Below are positions 8,702 through 17,554 of a stretch of DNA of 59,143 bases, piece after piece; the stretch's first letter is position 1; each line of letters begins with the position of its first letter. The DNA comes from Candidatus Thalassarchaeum betae (GTDB lineage Archaea; Thermoplasmatota; Poseidoniia; Poseidoniales; Thalassarchaeaceae). The position numbers were made by a program, and so were the translations under genes. Location of the stretch: contig PSPG01000004.1 of the NCBI GenBank assembly GCA_003193925.1, positions 115,720 through 174,862 of the forward strand. Reading direction: 5' to 3'. The notes beneath the pieces were generated by a model. The model ran no database searches and was not told the origin of the DNA. It saw only the letters and a list, made by a program, of their open reading frames with translations.

Positions 8702-9301
8702 ATGGAAAGCACGATCGAGCAGCCCTGCCCGGTTTGCTCCTCAGACGCTGGTCTGACGATGATCGCGCGCACATCTGAGATTCCGTATTTCGGGGAGCAT
8801 ACCCAACTCACCATACTGTGCGACGCGTGTGGGTGGAAGCACACCGACTTCATCCCGGCAGAGGGCACGAAGCCGGGAGCCTGCACGATGCTCATCGACT
8901 CGCCCGGGCACATGACTGCTAGAGTCGTGCGCTCCCCCTCGTGCACTGTCAGGCTGGTGGAACTTGACCTCGAGGTCAAACCGGGTGTCAGCTCCACCGG
9001 GTATATCTCTAACGTCGAGGGCGTGTTCAACAGGTTCGAAGATGCCATCAGCATGCTCCAGAGGCAGGCCATGAGCGAGCACGAAGGCAGTCAGGCGGCC
9101 GCTGAATGCGCCGCTCTACTAAATGAGATGGCTCGCATCAAAGCCGGGCAATCGAGTGTCGAGCTCGTCCTGCTAGACCCCATGGGGCACAGCCAGATAC
9201 TGCATGAGGATGCGGTCTCCCGCGAGTTGAGAGAGGAGGAGATGGAAGTCCTGTCAACCGGGCCTTCGGTTCCAGTATTCGACGCTGGAGACCTAGCCTA
9301 G
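8702..9301 (+). CDS. ZPR1-type zinc-finger protein
   Basis: 199 residues. One ZPR1 module: CPVCSSD (C-x2-C) and, about 30 residues on, CDACGWKHTDF (C-x2-CG), followed by the family beta domain with KPGVSSTGYISNVEGVFNRFEDA, close to the ZPR1 signature. Eukaryotic ZPR1 has two modules and acts as an eEF1A folding chaperone; archaeal proteins have one, and the same role is inference. Directly downstream of the SepF-like gene. Its stop overlaps the convergent trpS stop in a shared CTAG. Confidence 0.88.
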   Translation: MESTIEQPCPVCSSDAGLTMIARTSEIPYFGEHTQLTILCDACGWKHTDFIPAEGTKPGACTMLIDSPGHMTARVVRSPSCTVRLVELDLEVKPGVSSTGYISNVEGVFNRFEDAISMLQRQAMSEHEGSQAAAECAALLNEMARIKAGQSSVELVLLDPMGHSQILHEDAVSRELREEEMEVLSTGPSVPVFDAGDLA

Positions 9302-10677
9302 ACTGCGTCGGGAGCTAGGAACTCGTCCAGCCTGTCCGCCCACATCTCCCTGCGCTCAGCCAGCTCGGTCAGCCACTCGGCGGCACTGTCGATGCAGACC
9401 TGCTTGATCTCACCCGCGAGCATCCTGCCACTCTCGTACTCGCTCCTGATCTCGGCTAGAGTGCCGTCATCGGACTCGAAGAAGAACTGCAGATACTGGA
9501 AAGCGACGTCCTTGGAGCAGTCCCCACCGAGCCTGCGGTGCTCCTCTGTGGTGGGCTGACCGCCGCTTAACGACCTCTGTACCTTCCTCTCCATGTCCTC
9601 GATGCTCTCGTCCATGAAGATGGTAGTCTCGGGTTGCGAGGACGACATTTTGTCGCCGGTCATCCCGACTGCGAAACGGTGGTAGGTCGAGCATGGCGGC
9701 ATCAGGCCCATTCCGCCCATCTCGCGCTCCAGCGTGAGCATGCGCATGCGCACGCGGGCGCGATCATCAAGCGCGGCACCAGGGATGTCCAACGTGCCGT
9801 ACTTGGGGTTGGAGATGATGTCAGCGTATCCGAGAGGGGCGAGGGCCTGTGCCATGCGCTCGAAGACCGAATCCCGGACTGCTGAGTCGACTTGGCCTCC
9901 GGAGACTCCGAGAGCCGTCTGATTGTCCTCCTGGACGGACAATGAGACGGTCAGACCACCTTCCGTTCGCTGCTTGACGTTGAACCAGTGTGTCTTGCCG
10001 GCTATCCCTCTAGTGAGCCTGAGGTGCGGGTCCTGGTCGATGCCGACCGGGACCACTATCGGGCGGAGCCCGCCGTAGTCGTCGAGCTGGGGATGAATGA
10101 TATCACCGACTTGTACCAGCGGTGCCTGCACGTGCGCGAGGTTGGTCCCACCGCTGAATCCGTAGATGGCCTCGAACTCTGAGAGGTTGGTCCTCCTACC
10201 GAGTGTGAATGCGAGCCTCTGCACCGCTGGCCGGGAGCTCTGGAAGTAGACGTTGGTGACATCGGGGTCGAGGCCGAGAGCAGCGTAGTTGTGGACATAC
10301 TCGTTGATGGCCGTATCCCGTCCGTCCTTCAGCGAGGTGCCCCTGGTAGCGAGCGCCTCCAAGTCGGCCACTGTGACAGTGATGTCGGCCCCTTGCTCCT
10401 GAAACCACCTGACTTGGTCGATCACCATCGAGTGGCCGAGGTGCATCCTGCCGCTGGGCATCAGACCAGTCAGTACCCCGAAGGGTTCGCTCCTCTGCAT
10501 GCAGCCGAGCACGACATCGAGGTCGCGGTGGGCGAAAACGATGCCTCGGCGATGCAGCATCCCGGGATTGGGCAGCACCGAGGGGTCAACTGTGCCGAGT
10601 CCGAACTGCTCGATTAACCTCGCATAGTCATGCGTCTGGTCGGACGACCAGGGGTCGATGCGTTCGCCACCCGCCAC
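9298..10677 (-). CDS. trpS: Tryptophanyl-tRNA synthetase
   Basis: Class I synthetase charging tRNA-Trp. HIGH-type motif PSGRMHLGH at residues 74-82; KMSKS-type motif KMSSS at 343-347, the form typical of TrpRS; GIDQDPH at 212-218 and HPQLDDYGG give the Trp-enzyme core. 459 residues, longer than bacterial TrpRS and like archaeal/eukaryotic enzymes. GTG start at 10677. Convergent with ZPR1 and overlapping it by four bases at the stop codons. Confidence 0.95.
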   Translation of the reverse strand: MAGGERIDPWSSDQTHDYARLIEQFGLGTVDPSVLPNPGMLHRRGIVFAHRDLDVVLGCMQRSEPFGVLTGLMPSGRMHLGHSMVIDQVRWFQEQGADITVTVADLEALATRGTSLKDGRDTAINEYVHNYAALGLDPDVTNVYFQSSRPAVQRLAFTLGRRTNLSEFEAIYGFSGGTNLAHVQAPLVQVGDIIHPQLDDYGGLRPIVVPVGIDQDPHLRLTRGIAGKTHWFNVKQRTEGGLTVSLSVQEDNQTALGVSGGQVDSAVRDSVFERMAQALAPLGYADIISNPKYGTLDIPGAALDDRARVRMRMLTLEREMGGMGLMPPCSTYHRFAVGMTGDKMSSSQPETTIFMDESIEDMERKVQRSLSGGQPTTEEHRRLGGDCSKDVAFQYLQFFFESDDGTLAEIRSEYESGRMLAGEIKQVCIDSAAEWLTELAERREMWADRLDEFLAPDAV

Positions 10678-10775
10678 GGTTCGTGGCCTGCAATACCCTC
10701 AATCAAGGCATCGCCCCTCGAAGGTGCCAGGTGGCGAACCGTTAGACCGAAGACCTCAGCCGTCTTCGCAGCCCC

Positions 10776-11837
10776 GTGGCATCGATTCACTGCCTCGGGG
10801 CCGGCCTCGTCGGATCCTATGTCGCATGCAGGCTCGCCGACAGGGGGCACGAAGTCCACGTTCACGACATGAACCCCCAATCGAGCGTCGTCGTCCACAA
10901 GGACATCACTATCCACCACGGCGATGCGCTCGATCACTGCGGGGAATTGTACGAGTTCGGGCAGGTCGACATCGTCGTCAACATGCTGCCCGGTGAGATA
11001 GGGAAAATCGCAATGAACACCCTCAACGAGCAGCGCTACCGGACGGTTGACCTCAGTTTCAGCGACGACACCCCCGACCGCCATGACGAGAAGGCCAGGG
11101 ACTGGGGTGCGAGTATCCTGTGGGACGTCGGGATAGCACCCGGCCTGTCGAACATGCTACTGGCCGAGGCCTATCGCAAACTCGGCCCCTTAGCCAAGGG
11201 CGAGGTCAGGGTCGGGGGCAATCCGACCGGGCCGACGCAGGGCTGGAACTACATGGCCCCGTTCTCGCCCAAGGATGTCATAGCAGAGTACACGAGGCCG
11301 GCGAGAGTCATCAGGGACTCCGAGGAAGTTGTCCTTCCGCCGCTGTCTGAGCGTCACATGATCGAAGTCCCCGAGCACGGCCAGATGGAGGCCTTCCTGA
11401 CCGATGGGCTGCGCAGCGTGCTAAGCTCGATCCCCGCGGTCGAGATGTCGGAGTACACCATCCGCTGGCCTGGGCACATACAGAAGTTCATCGACCAGAG
11501 GGACGCGGGGACCCTCGATGAGAATGAACTGCTCCACCACTGGTGGTACGACCACAAGACACCTGAGTTTACCTGGATGGAAGTCCGAGCCGAGGGTCAC
11601 GATGGTTCTGAGATGGTTTGGAGGGTTGCTGACTACGGCGGTGATGATGGCTCGTCGATGGCACGCAGCACCGGCATGGTGACCGTGTGCTGCGTCGAGG
11701 AGTGGCTGGCCGACCCCGACATGCTTCCACTCGGAGTGCACGCGCCCGAGACCCTAGCTCCCGAGGTGGTCGGGCGCATCATCGATACCATGCGCTCGGA
11801 GGGAGTGAGAATAGAGGGGCCCGAGATAGGTTCCTGA
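10776..11837 (+). CDS. Saccharopine dehydrogenase-like oxidoreductase
   Basis: 353 residues. N-terminal Rossmann motif CLGAGLVGSYVACRL, followed by HVHDMNPQ and IVVNMLPG, then the family pattern VDLSFSDD and ILWDVGIAPGLSNM. This is the fold of saccharopine dehydrogenase (lysine metabolism) and relatives such as carboxynorspermidine dehydrogenase; the precise substrate cannot be assigned. GTG start at 10776, divergent from trpS with 98 bases between. Its TGA abuts the stop of the convergent downstream gene. Confidence 0.82.
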   Translation: MASIHCLGAGLVGSYVACRLADRGHEVHVHDMNPQSSVVVHKDITIHHGDALDHCGELYEFGQVDIVVNMLPGEIGKIAMNTLNEQRYRTVDLSFSDDTPDRHDEKARDWGASILWDVGIAPGLSNMLLAEAYRKLGPLAKGEVRVGGNPTGPTQGWNYMAPFSPKDVIAEYTRPARVIRDSEEVVLPPLSERHMIEVPEHGQMEAFLTDGLRSVLSSIPAVEMSEYTIRWPGHIQKFIDQRDAGTLDENELLHHWWYDHKTPEFTWMEVRAEGHDGSEMVWRVADYGGDDGSSMARSTGMVTVCCVEEWLADPDMLPLGVHAPETLAPEVVGRIIDTMRSEGVRIEGPEIGS

Positions 11838-12956
11838 CTACCTCTCCTCGGCATCCCTCATCGTCCGGTCGCGATTGACCAGCCACCTGATAGTCACTGG
11901 GGTTGCCACCAAGACGCAGATTGCGATTACCGGCAGCGCCCAATTCATCTCGATCTCCGCCGGTCGCTCGATGAGCCATGTGAACACGAGATCGGAATCG
12001 TGGAAGTCGGAGGACCAGTGGAACAGGTTGGTAGTGTGGTGACCGACGACGGTGATGGCGTGATGCAGTCCGTTGAAGGTCGTCAGAGGCTGAATATCCA
12101 AGCGAGTGGGCTCGGATTCGAAGCTCACCTTCGCGGTATTGCCGGCGGACAAGGTCAGCAATATCCCACCCTCCACCGAACGCCAGCCTTCGCGTAGCAC
12201 CTTGTCGGAGGCATTAAGCTCAGGAAACGGAGTGTCGTCGAAGCGCGTCACAGAGGTGATCGGAGAGTCGCTCTGGATGTCGATGCTGCCGGGGACGAGC
12301 CAATCCCCGGAGACTGGTAAGGCGAGTTCGACGGAAAGCATCCCGCCCTCATGAGTGGTCGTGAATCTGGAGTTGGCCTCCGCGTGCTTGACCCACTCGC
12401 CCCAGGTGGTGAACCACACATCCTGCTGCTCTAGCCAAGATATGACGTCCTTGTCTTCTCTGAGCTTGAGGTCTTCGACCCTGGCTTTCCAGTAGATGCT
12501 GACTAGGCTGTCCTCCTCGGCCGACTCCAAGAGGTATTGGTCCGCTATGCCCAGCTCGAGGCTGCCCCCGTTGCGGACCACGGAAGTCAGCCCCTCCGGC
12601 TGCTCTGTGAGCATGTCACCGACTATCTCGAAGCGGGCGCTGATCAAAGCGGCGATTGTCGAGGCATCGAGTTGCTCTCCGGGCACCCCGAATGAGATTG
12701 GATGCGTCCCCCAGCGCGAGGCATTGGTGAATTCAGTCAGGTAGCTGGAACAGTCCTGAACGACCCAGTCCTCCTCGCGAATGTCGAGTCCTTCGTAGCC
12801 ATGGCAGCCGAATTCGTCGCCGTGAGCCAGTCTCTCGGGGCCGATGATGTTCCGCAGCCAGTTGTCATCTCCCCACTCCCCAACCACCGCTGGAGCAGTG
12901 GTGGGGATGGCCAGCAATGCGACCATGAGCAAGCCTGCGATGCACCTTTTCCGCAC
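11838..12956 (-). CDS. Exported, C-terminally membrane-anchored protein of unknown function
   Basis: 372 residues from the GTG at 12956. Starts MRKRCIAGLLMVALLAIPTTAPA, a clear signal peptide; the body is acidic and Trp-rich, as in exported archaeal proteins; near the C-terminus WALPVIAICVLVATPVTIRW is a membrane anchor followed by a basic tail. Three Cys are seen in the exported part, at least two of which could pair (FGCHGY ... VQDCSS). The upstream open frame is ignored because it would bury the signal peptide and overlap the divergent plsC. No family recognised. Confidence 0.75.
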   Translation of the reverse strand: MRKRCIAGLLMVALLAIPTTAPAVVGEWGDDNWLRNIIGPERLAHGDEFGCHGYEGLDIREEDWVVQDCSSYLTEFTNASRWGTHPISFGVPGEQLDASTIAALISARFEIVGDMLTEQPEGLTSVVRNGGSLELGIADQYLLESAEEDSLVSIYWKARVEDLKLREDKDVISWLEQQDVWFTTWGEWVKHAEANSRFTTTHEGGMLSVELALPVSGDWLVPGSIDIQSDSPITSVTRFDDTPFPELNASDKVLREGWRSVEGGILLTLSAGNTAKVSFESEPTRLDIQPLTTFNGLHHAITVVGHHTTNLFHWSSDFHDSDLVFTWLIERPAEIEMNWALPVIAICVLVATPVTIRWLVNRDRTMRDAEER

Positions 12957-13038
12957 AATTACCGGTAATCGGAACTCACCATCAAGTCTTGCGTCAGCGC
13001 GGGAAACCATCAAGCGCGTGACCTCCGGCCCGGTAGCG

Positions 13039-13815
13039 ATGGCATCGCTGTCCGAGGCTTCGCTCCAGTCCCTCTCTGGCGCTGTGGGCTTAGAGGGAAC
13101 GGGCAGGCCATTCAAGACGCCGCTGCTTTACTACCTAGTCATAGGTGCCCTAGTCACCCCCATACGCAGCTTCACCGACGTCCGCTTCCATGGGCTTGGC
13201 AGAATCCCCAGCTCCGGTCCGGCCATCATCGTGTGCAACCACATCTCAATATTCGACGGGATATTCAAGACACAGGCCGTCCGCAGGCCCGTCCACTATC
13301 TCTCGAAGAAGGAAAACTTCGTCAACCCATTTTTACGCTTCGTGATGACCAGCACCGGCCAGATCAAGACCTCCAGGCAGACGGGGGCCTCCGATGCTAT
13401 GGCACGCGCAGTCGATGTCCTGGACGCCGGAATACCCATCGGAATCTTTCCCGAGGGTACGCGGAGCCGCAAGACGGAGCCGCCCTACCTCCAGCGGGGC
13501 AAGACTGGTGCAGCCCGACTGGCAGCTCGCTTCCCTCACGTTCCGATAGTCCCAATGGTCATGATTGGCACAAGGGAGATGATGATACCGGAAAAGAAGC
13601 TAATCAAGCCATGGAAGAGGGTGGAAGTCAACATAGACGAGCCGATCACCTTCGCCCAGTGGGTCGCAGACCCGGAAGGCGGTGGCCTCTCCGACGATGA
13701 TGTCGCCACGTTGATGCTGCTCGGCGAGGATGAGCGGAGAGACAGGATGGGCGCGTTGTACCGCCGGTTCACCGACCAGTTGATGGAGACCCTGCGTCGG
13801 ATGGGCGCGCCTTAG
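13039..13815 (+). CDS. plsC: 1-acyl-glycerol-3-phosphate acyltransferase family (PlsC-like)
   Basis: 258 residues. Acyltransferase motif I NHISIFD (N-H-x4-D), motif III FPEGTRS with basic residues after it, and PIVPMVMIGT as motif IV, all in normal spacing. A hydrophobic segment (LLYYLVIGALVTPI) precedes motif I. The family acylates lysophosphatidate in bacterial ester-lipid synthesis, unexpected for an ether-lipid archaeon; the real acceptor is unknown. ATG 13039 chosen; the frame is open further upstream but would overlap the divergent exported-protein gene. Confidence 0.9.
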   Translation: MASLSEASLQSLSGAVGLEGTGRPFKTPLLYYLVIGALVTPIRSFTDVRFHGLGRIPSSGPAIIVCNHISIFDGIFKTQAVRRPVHYLSKKENFVNPFLRFVMTSTGQIKTSRQTGASDAMARAVDVLDAGIPIGIFPEGTRSRKTEPPYLQRGKTGAARLAARFPHVPIVPMVMIGTREMMIPEKKLIKPWKRVEVNIDEPITFAQWVADPEGGGLSDDDVATLMLLGEDERRDRMGALYRRFTDQLMETLRRMGAP

Positions 13816-13868
13816 TGGAAACGTTGCCGCATTCTTGATGGACTACCGACGCACAGGTCGGATAGCCT

Positions 13869-14663
13869 ATGCAGCAGTATCTCGATTTCCTGCGTCGCAT
13901 CCTCAGTGAGGGAGAGGAGAAGGGCGACCGGACCGGTACTGGGACAATCTCCGTTTTCGGCCACCAGATGCGCTTCGACCTCTCTGACGGCTTCCCTGCC
14001 GTGACCACGAAGAGGCTGCACTGGCCGAGTATCATACACGAGCTCCTGTGGTTCCTCTCGGGAGACACCAACGTGGGCTACCTACAGGACAACAAGGTCA
14101 GGATCTGGAACGAGTGGGCCGACGAGGAGGGTGATTTGGGACCCGTCTACGGTAAGCAGTGGCGCAAATGGGAGACCGACGATGGGGGGGTGGTCGACCA
14201 GATCGAGAACGCTATCGATCTGATCTGCAACGAGCCCGACAGCCGGCGCATCATCGTCTCCGCCTGGAACGTGGGCGAGCTCGACGAGATGGCGCTGATG
14301 CCGTGCCACGCCTTCTTCCAGTTCTACGTCAACGACGGCAGGCTGTCGTGCCAGCTCTACCAGAGGAGTGCCGACGCCTTCCTAGGCGTGCCGTTCAACA
14401 TCTCCTCTTACAGCCTGCTGACCTGCCTGATGGCGCAGGTATGCGGCCTCGAGCCGGGCGAGTTCGTCTGGACCGGGGGCGACTGCCACCTCTACCTCAA
14501 TCACCTCGAGCAGGCGAGGCTGCAGATCACACGAGTGCCTCTCGAACTGCCCAGACTCAGGCTCGACCCCATCGTGACCTCGATAGACGACTTCCGCTCC
14601 GAGCACATCGAGATCGAGGGCTACGACCACCATCCCCACATTTCTGCTCCGATTTCTGTCTGA
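13869..14663 (+). CDS. thyA: Thymidylate synthase (ThyA type)
   Basis: Methylates dUMP to dTMP using methylene-tetrahydrofolate. 264 residues, same length as E. coli ThyA, with the nucleophile Cys146 in [19 protein letters not shown] near the N-terminus (Arg21), [14 protein letters not shown] and the folate-end [16 protein letters not shown]. Folate-dependent ThyA generates dihydrofolate, and DHFR follows 9 bases downstream, so the pair forms a complete cycle. Many archaea use ThyX or the short archaeal ThyA instead; this full-length form looks bacterial. Confidence 0.97.
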   Translation: MQQYLDFLRRILSEGEEKGDRTGTGTISVFGHQMRFDLSDGFPAVTTKRLHWPSIIHELLWFLSGDTNVGYLQDNKVRIWNEWADEEGDLGPVYGKQWRKWETDDGGVVDQIENAIDLICNEPDSRRIIVSAWNVGELDEMALMPCHAFFQFYVNDGRLSCQLYQRSADAFLGVPFNISSYSLLTCLMAQVCGLEPGEFVWTGGDCHLYLNHLEQARLQITRVPLELPRLRLDPIVTSIDDFRSEHIEIEGYDHHPHISAPISV

Positions 14664-14672
14664 GGTGAGCAG

Positions 14673-15182
14673 GTGAGGATGGCGATGGTCGTTGCGATGG
14701 ACGAGGAGGGTTTCATCGGCAGGGGCAATCGGCTTCCCTGGCGCCTAACCAGCGACATGGCCCGGTTCAAGCGGCTCACAGAAGGTGACGGCTTCAACTC
14801 GGTCATCATGGGAAGGAAGACCTGGGACTCCCTGTCCGAGGGGTACAGGCCACTGCCCGAGCGCGTCAACATCGTCATGTCGCGCGACACACAATGGCAG
14901 GCTGAGGGAGCTGAGACAGCCCTCTACGTCGGCCGCGCGATTGAGCTCGCCTTCGCCGAGGGCAGCGATGAGTGCTGGATCATCGGTGGGGCGCAGGTCT
15001 ACGAGATGTTCCTCGACAGGGTGGATGAGATCCACGTGACCACCGTGCACACCAGCGGCAGTGGCGAGGTGCGTTTCCCGGATTGGGATCGCAGCGGGTG
15101 GTCTGCGGAGGTCGTCGAGCGGCAGGAAGCAGACGGTGACAACGAACACTCAACGACGTACTCGGTCTGGACCAAGTCCTGA
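14673..15182 (+). CDS. folA: Dihydrofolate reductase
   Basis: 169 residues; NADPH-dependent reduction of dihydrofolate. Motifs: AMDEEGFIGRGNRLPWRLTSDMARFK (acidic Asp in the SDMARF helix, WR instead of the common WH), VIMGRKTWDSL, WIIGGAQVY. GAGGTGAGCAG precedes the GTG at 14673; an ATG at 14679 is nearly as good. Co-transcribed with thyA and regenerates its folate. Confidence 0.95.
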   Translation: MRMAMVVAMDEEGFIGRGNRLPWRLTSDMARFKRLTEGDGFNSVIMGRKTWDSLSEGYRPLPERVNIVMSRDTQWQAEGAETALYVGRAIELAFAEGSDECWIIGGAQVYEMFLDRVDEIHVTTVHTSGSGEVRFPDWDRSGWSAEVVERQEADGDNEHSTTYSVWTKS

Positions 15183-15244
15183 ATCAGTCCCTACCAATGC
15201 AACTGACAGGAGTTGGAAGGGGGGGGCCTTTGAAACAGAATATC

Positions 15245-15691
15245 TCATTGATGCTGCTTTTGATACAAATCAATCCACTCTTGAACAGACATCTTGGAGC
15301 ACAACTCCCCCACCAATTCATAGGGAATATTGGACGTGTTTTTGAATCGAATGCAACTCTTACCCATGTCAAGTTTAGTCTTGCAGTGATTAGGATATTC
15401 CTGCGTGAACCATTCTAATAGAGCAGGACTAGCATAGATGCCCATGTGGTAAAGCCCAATGTGTCGCCGCTGAGATGCAATACTCAGGAATGGTAGCGGC
15501 AATTCTGGGTCAACGTGATAACCTTCTGGGAATAGAGAATGAGGGACAACCCAACTTGGCATATTGTAGTTGATCATCTCTTCAAAGCCATCTGGCAAGT
15601 TCGAACGAATTGTGTCTCTCAGTTTCTCCATGGCTTCCTTCCTATCTGCAGGTAGGGTGCTGAAATACTCTTCAAAGGCAGTCACAATCAT
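15245..15691 (-). CDS. DUF1801-family protein
   Basis: 148 residues. The pattern EEYFSTLPADRKEAMEKLRDTI...LPDGFEEMINYNMPSW and later IGLYHMGIY and GKSCIRFKN fits the DUF1801 (YdhG-like) family, which has no firmly known role. Base use is much more AT-rich than flanking genes, so this is probably a recent arrival. A TATA-like ATTATATCC (15707-15715, minus strand) lies about 20 bases before the ATG, suggesting a leaderless transcript. Confidence 0.82.
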   Translation of the reverse strand: MIVTAFEEYFSTLPADRKEAMEKLRDTIRSNLPDGFEEMINYNMPSWVVPHSLFPEGYHVDPELPLPFLSIASQRRHIGLYHMGIYASPALLEWFTQEYPNHCKTKLDMGKSCIRFKNTSNIPYELVGELCSKMSVQEWIDLYQKQHQ

Positions 15692-15864
15692 TTCTAGAAG
15701 TCATAGGATATAATCCGTGAACTATCGACATTGGTCAGTTCACAAGGGTTCATCCGAAAACCCATGCGAATGGAATTGCTGTCCGAATGGGCTTTGCGTG
15801 GGCCAGTCTAGACACTAGCGTATGACGCGTCCCTCCCCGCCGCGTACTGAATTATCTCGTGTGA

Positions 15865-16311
15865 TTAGGAATATTGACGGTTAATTCTGATGAACTCGGC
15901 CAGCACAGTATCCCATCCCTCGTCGTACCTATCTCGGACCTCCGCTGCTCCATCTCCTAGTCTCTCCCAATTATCGTGAGATAGGCTGACTTCGGTACCA
16001 CCTTCCCTCTGGGTGAAGTGGACGCTTATGACAGTCGGTCCGGATGCCTCTGGATTGACCTTCCATTCCATCCCAAAGCGATTCGGCGGCTCCCATATAG
16101 ACACAACTCCCCAATCCGCCTCGGTCCCATCGTAATGAATCTCGTAGATCCTCCCCCCCAAGTGCCCCTCTACCGTTGCAGCCTTCGTGATGCTGTTCCC
16201 GATGGAGTGTGTGGCAAGAGGCCACCATTCGGATAGTCTAGCGGTGAATATCTCGAAGGCTTGGCCGATTTGCGTATCCACGGAAATCGATTTGCGGACT
16301 GGTTCGATCAT
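15865..16311 (-). CDS. SRPBCC / AHSA1-family ligand-binding protein
   Basis: 148 residues with the Activator-of-Hsp90-like SRPBCC pattern: KSISVDTQIGQAFEIFTARLSEWWP, GGRIYEIHYDGTEADWGVVSIWEPPNRFGMEW, and TEVSLSHDNWERLG near the end. These single-domain proteins bind hydrophobic ligands or act as stress and antibiotic-response proteins; no specific role can be given. The 173 bases upstream to the DUF1801 gene contain no gene I can support. Confidence 0.8.
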   Translation of the reverse strand: MIEPVRKSISVDTQIGQAFEIFTARLSEWWPLATHSIGNSITKAATVEGHLGGRIYEIHYDGTEADWGVVSIWEPPNRFGMEWKVNPEASGPTVISVHFTQREGGTEVSLSHDNWERLGDGAAEVRDRYDEGWDTVLAEFIRINRQYS

Positions 16312-16439
16312 GAGCGCACATCGGACGGAGTATCATCAACATTGCTCCGCTATTCCAATTCCTAGTTGATCTAACCCCTGAGCTTCCGGACTCACAAGCA
16401 ACTGACCTAGGACTGGAGGAGACCGGGGACGCCCTCGGT

Positions 16440-16449
16440 CTAATATAGC
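16440..16449 (+). promoter_or_regulatory. TATA-like element preceded by a hairpin, upstream of the 16487 gene
   Basis: CTAATATAGC at 16440-16449 is the most AT-rich, TATA-like stretch in the 175-base gap before the membrane-protein gene at 16487. Directly before it GACCG (16421-16425) and CGGTC (16436-16440) form an inverted repeat enclosing GGGACGCCC. Element identity is inferred from position only. The remainder of the gap shows no gene. Confidence 0.4.
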
Positions 16450-16486
16450 CGATTAACCAGTGAGATACAAACAGAGGAAATGCATC

Positions 16487-16855
16487 ATGACGAGCCAGAC
16501 CGTCGTCTATACGGTTTCCGCGACGATTTTCGCAATATTGTTCGGTGAACTGATATTACCAGCATCAATTGGTAATTCTCCGCCAATACTGAGCAATCCT
16601 GTGACGTTCGTGGCAATGTCGTTCTATTATGTGGCGATCTCATTCATATTTTCAATAATACTCGGAAAATACGGTACGAAAATGGCACTCGCCGCGTTTT
16701 TCGTGTACGGGGGCATCGTCGAGTTGATTCTTTTCGGCAATGCAGGAGATGTAGTAGGATTCTTGTTTTTCGGAGGCCTGTACATTTTCCTGTTCGGAGT
16801 TCCGATCTGGATCACGGATAAATTGACGGTGAGAGGGCAACATTCCGAAACTTGA
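16487..16855 (+). CDS. Small four-helix membrane protein, unknown
   Basis: 122 residues, nearly all hydrophobic, with about four membrane segments (VVYTVSATIFAILFGELILPA; FVAMSFYYVAISFIFSIILG; KMALAAFFVYGGIVELILFG; VVGFLFFGGLYIFLFGVPIWI). No family recognised. AGAGGA lies 8 bases before the ATG at 16487. AT-rich like its islet neighbours. Confidence 0.75.
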   Translation: MTSQTVVYTVSATIFAILFGELILPASIGNSPPILSNPVTFVAMSFYYVAISFIFSIILGKYGTKMALAAFFVYGGIVELILFGNAGDVVGFLFFGGLYIFLFGVPIWITDKLTVRGQHSET

Positions 16856-16933
16856 GTGCATGGGTACCCTTGAGATTGCGGAATGGTTTCCTGAATGTAA
16901 TACTTTTATCTGTTCGTTCACTCAGAGTATTAC

Positions 16934-17095
16934 ATGCGCTGGCCCCCCCACCATAGTGAATACGAAGAGGGAGACGGTTTCGGTGACGAGGAGGGTGCTT
17001 ATTGTAGTGAACTAGGTTGCATGAATAAGGCTGCATACCACTATAGAACAAATGGGGGCCAGCGTTTCCTCTGTAAGGAACATTACCGCGGATGA
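16934..17095 (+). CDS. Mini zinc-finger protein, 53 aa
   Basis: Short frame ATG 16934 to TGA 17095. Acidic N-terminal part, then C-x4-C (YCSELGC), 19 intervening residues (MNKAAYHYRTNGGQRFLCK region), and C-x2-H (LCKEH) close to the end: a likely treble-clef-like zinc site. A TATA-like CTTTTAT lies about 25-30 bases before the ATG, consistent with a leaderless mRNA. A similar C-x4-C / C-x2-H pattern occurs in the small gene at 56360. Function unknown. Confidence 0.6.
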   Translation: MRWPPHHSEYEEGDGFGDEEGAYCSELGCMNKAAYHYRTNGGQRFLCKEHYRG

Positions 17096-17139
17096 GTGGG
17101 CCCTCTATTACAACCTCATCAACAAGGGTACCCATCGAT

Positions 17140-17529
17140 TCACTGGTCGGTATACTCAGTGACTCGAATTCCGAGATTCCCCCTACGCGCCTTCCTCTGC
17201 ATTATCCGGTCCATCTTGCGGTGGAACTCAGACTCGAGGTCTACCTTCATCGCGAGTGAGTGGCCCATAAGCAGAATCAGCAGGTCGGCCAGCTCCTCGG
17301 CAGCCTCCTCGAGTGGTTTGCCCTTGGTAATAGCCGCTGCGAACTCCCCCAGTTCCTCGACGGTGAGCGCAATGCGATAGCCCATGTCGTGACCGTTGTT
17401 CTCGGGGTCGGCGAAGGCGTGCTTGTGGTGGAACGCCGCCACTCGGGACATCATCGTCATCCAAGAGCCGTCAGGGCTATCCTGCGCCTCGATCTCAATC
17501 CAGTCGTCCACGGTAACGAGTCGTTCCAT
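17140..17529 (-). CDS. MazG-like nucleotide pyrophosphohydrolase
   Basis: 129 residues of the all-alpha NTP pyrophosphohydrolase fold. The metal-binding pattern is visible as LTVEELGEFAAAI (E-E-x2-E) followed by EEAAEELADLLILLMG (E-x3-D). The family hydrolyses (d)NTPs to monophosphates for pool cleaning; substrate not assignable. ATG at 17529, 25 bases after the preceding membrane-protein gene, so probably last in the eS1-phosphorylase-membrane protein-MazG operon. Confidence 0.82.
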   Translation of the reverse strand: MERLVTVDDWIEIEAQDSPDGSWMTMMSRVAAFHHKHAFADPENNGHDMGYRIALTVEELGEFAAAITKGKPLEEAAEELADLLILLMGHSLAMKVDLESEFHRKMDRIMQRKARRGNLGIRVTEYTDQ

Positions 17530-17554
17530 GAATCATGCTACGCGAGGAGCCCCA

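Noticed and set aside
12844..13038. Extended N-terminus of PlsC
   Set aside because: Overlaps the signal-peptide end of the divergent gene and has no acyltransferase features.
16812..17135. Minus-strand frame opposite the mini zinc finger
   Set aside because: The plus-strand 53-aa frame has a metal-site pattern and a TATA-like element; the minus frame has neither.
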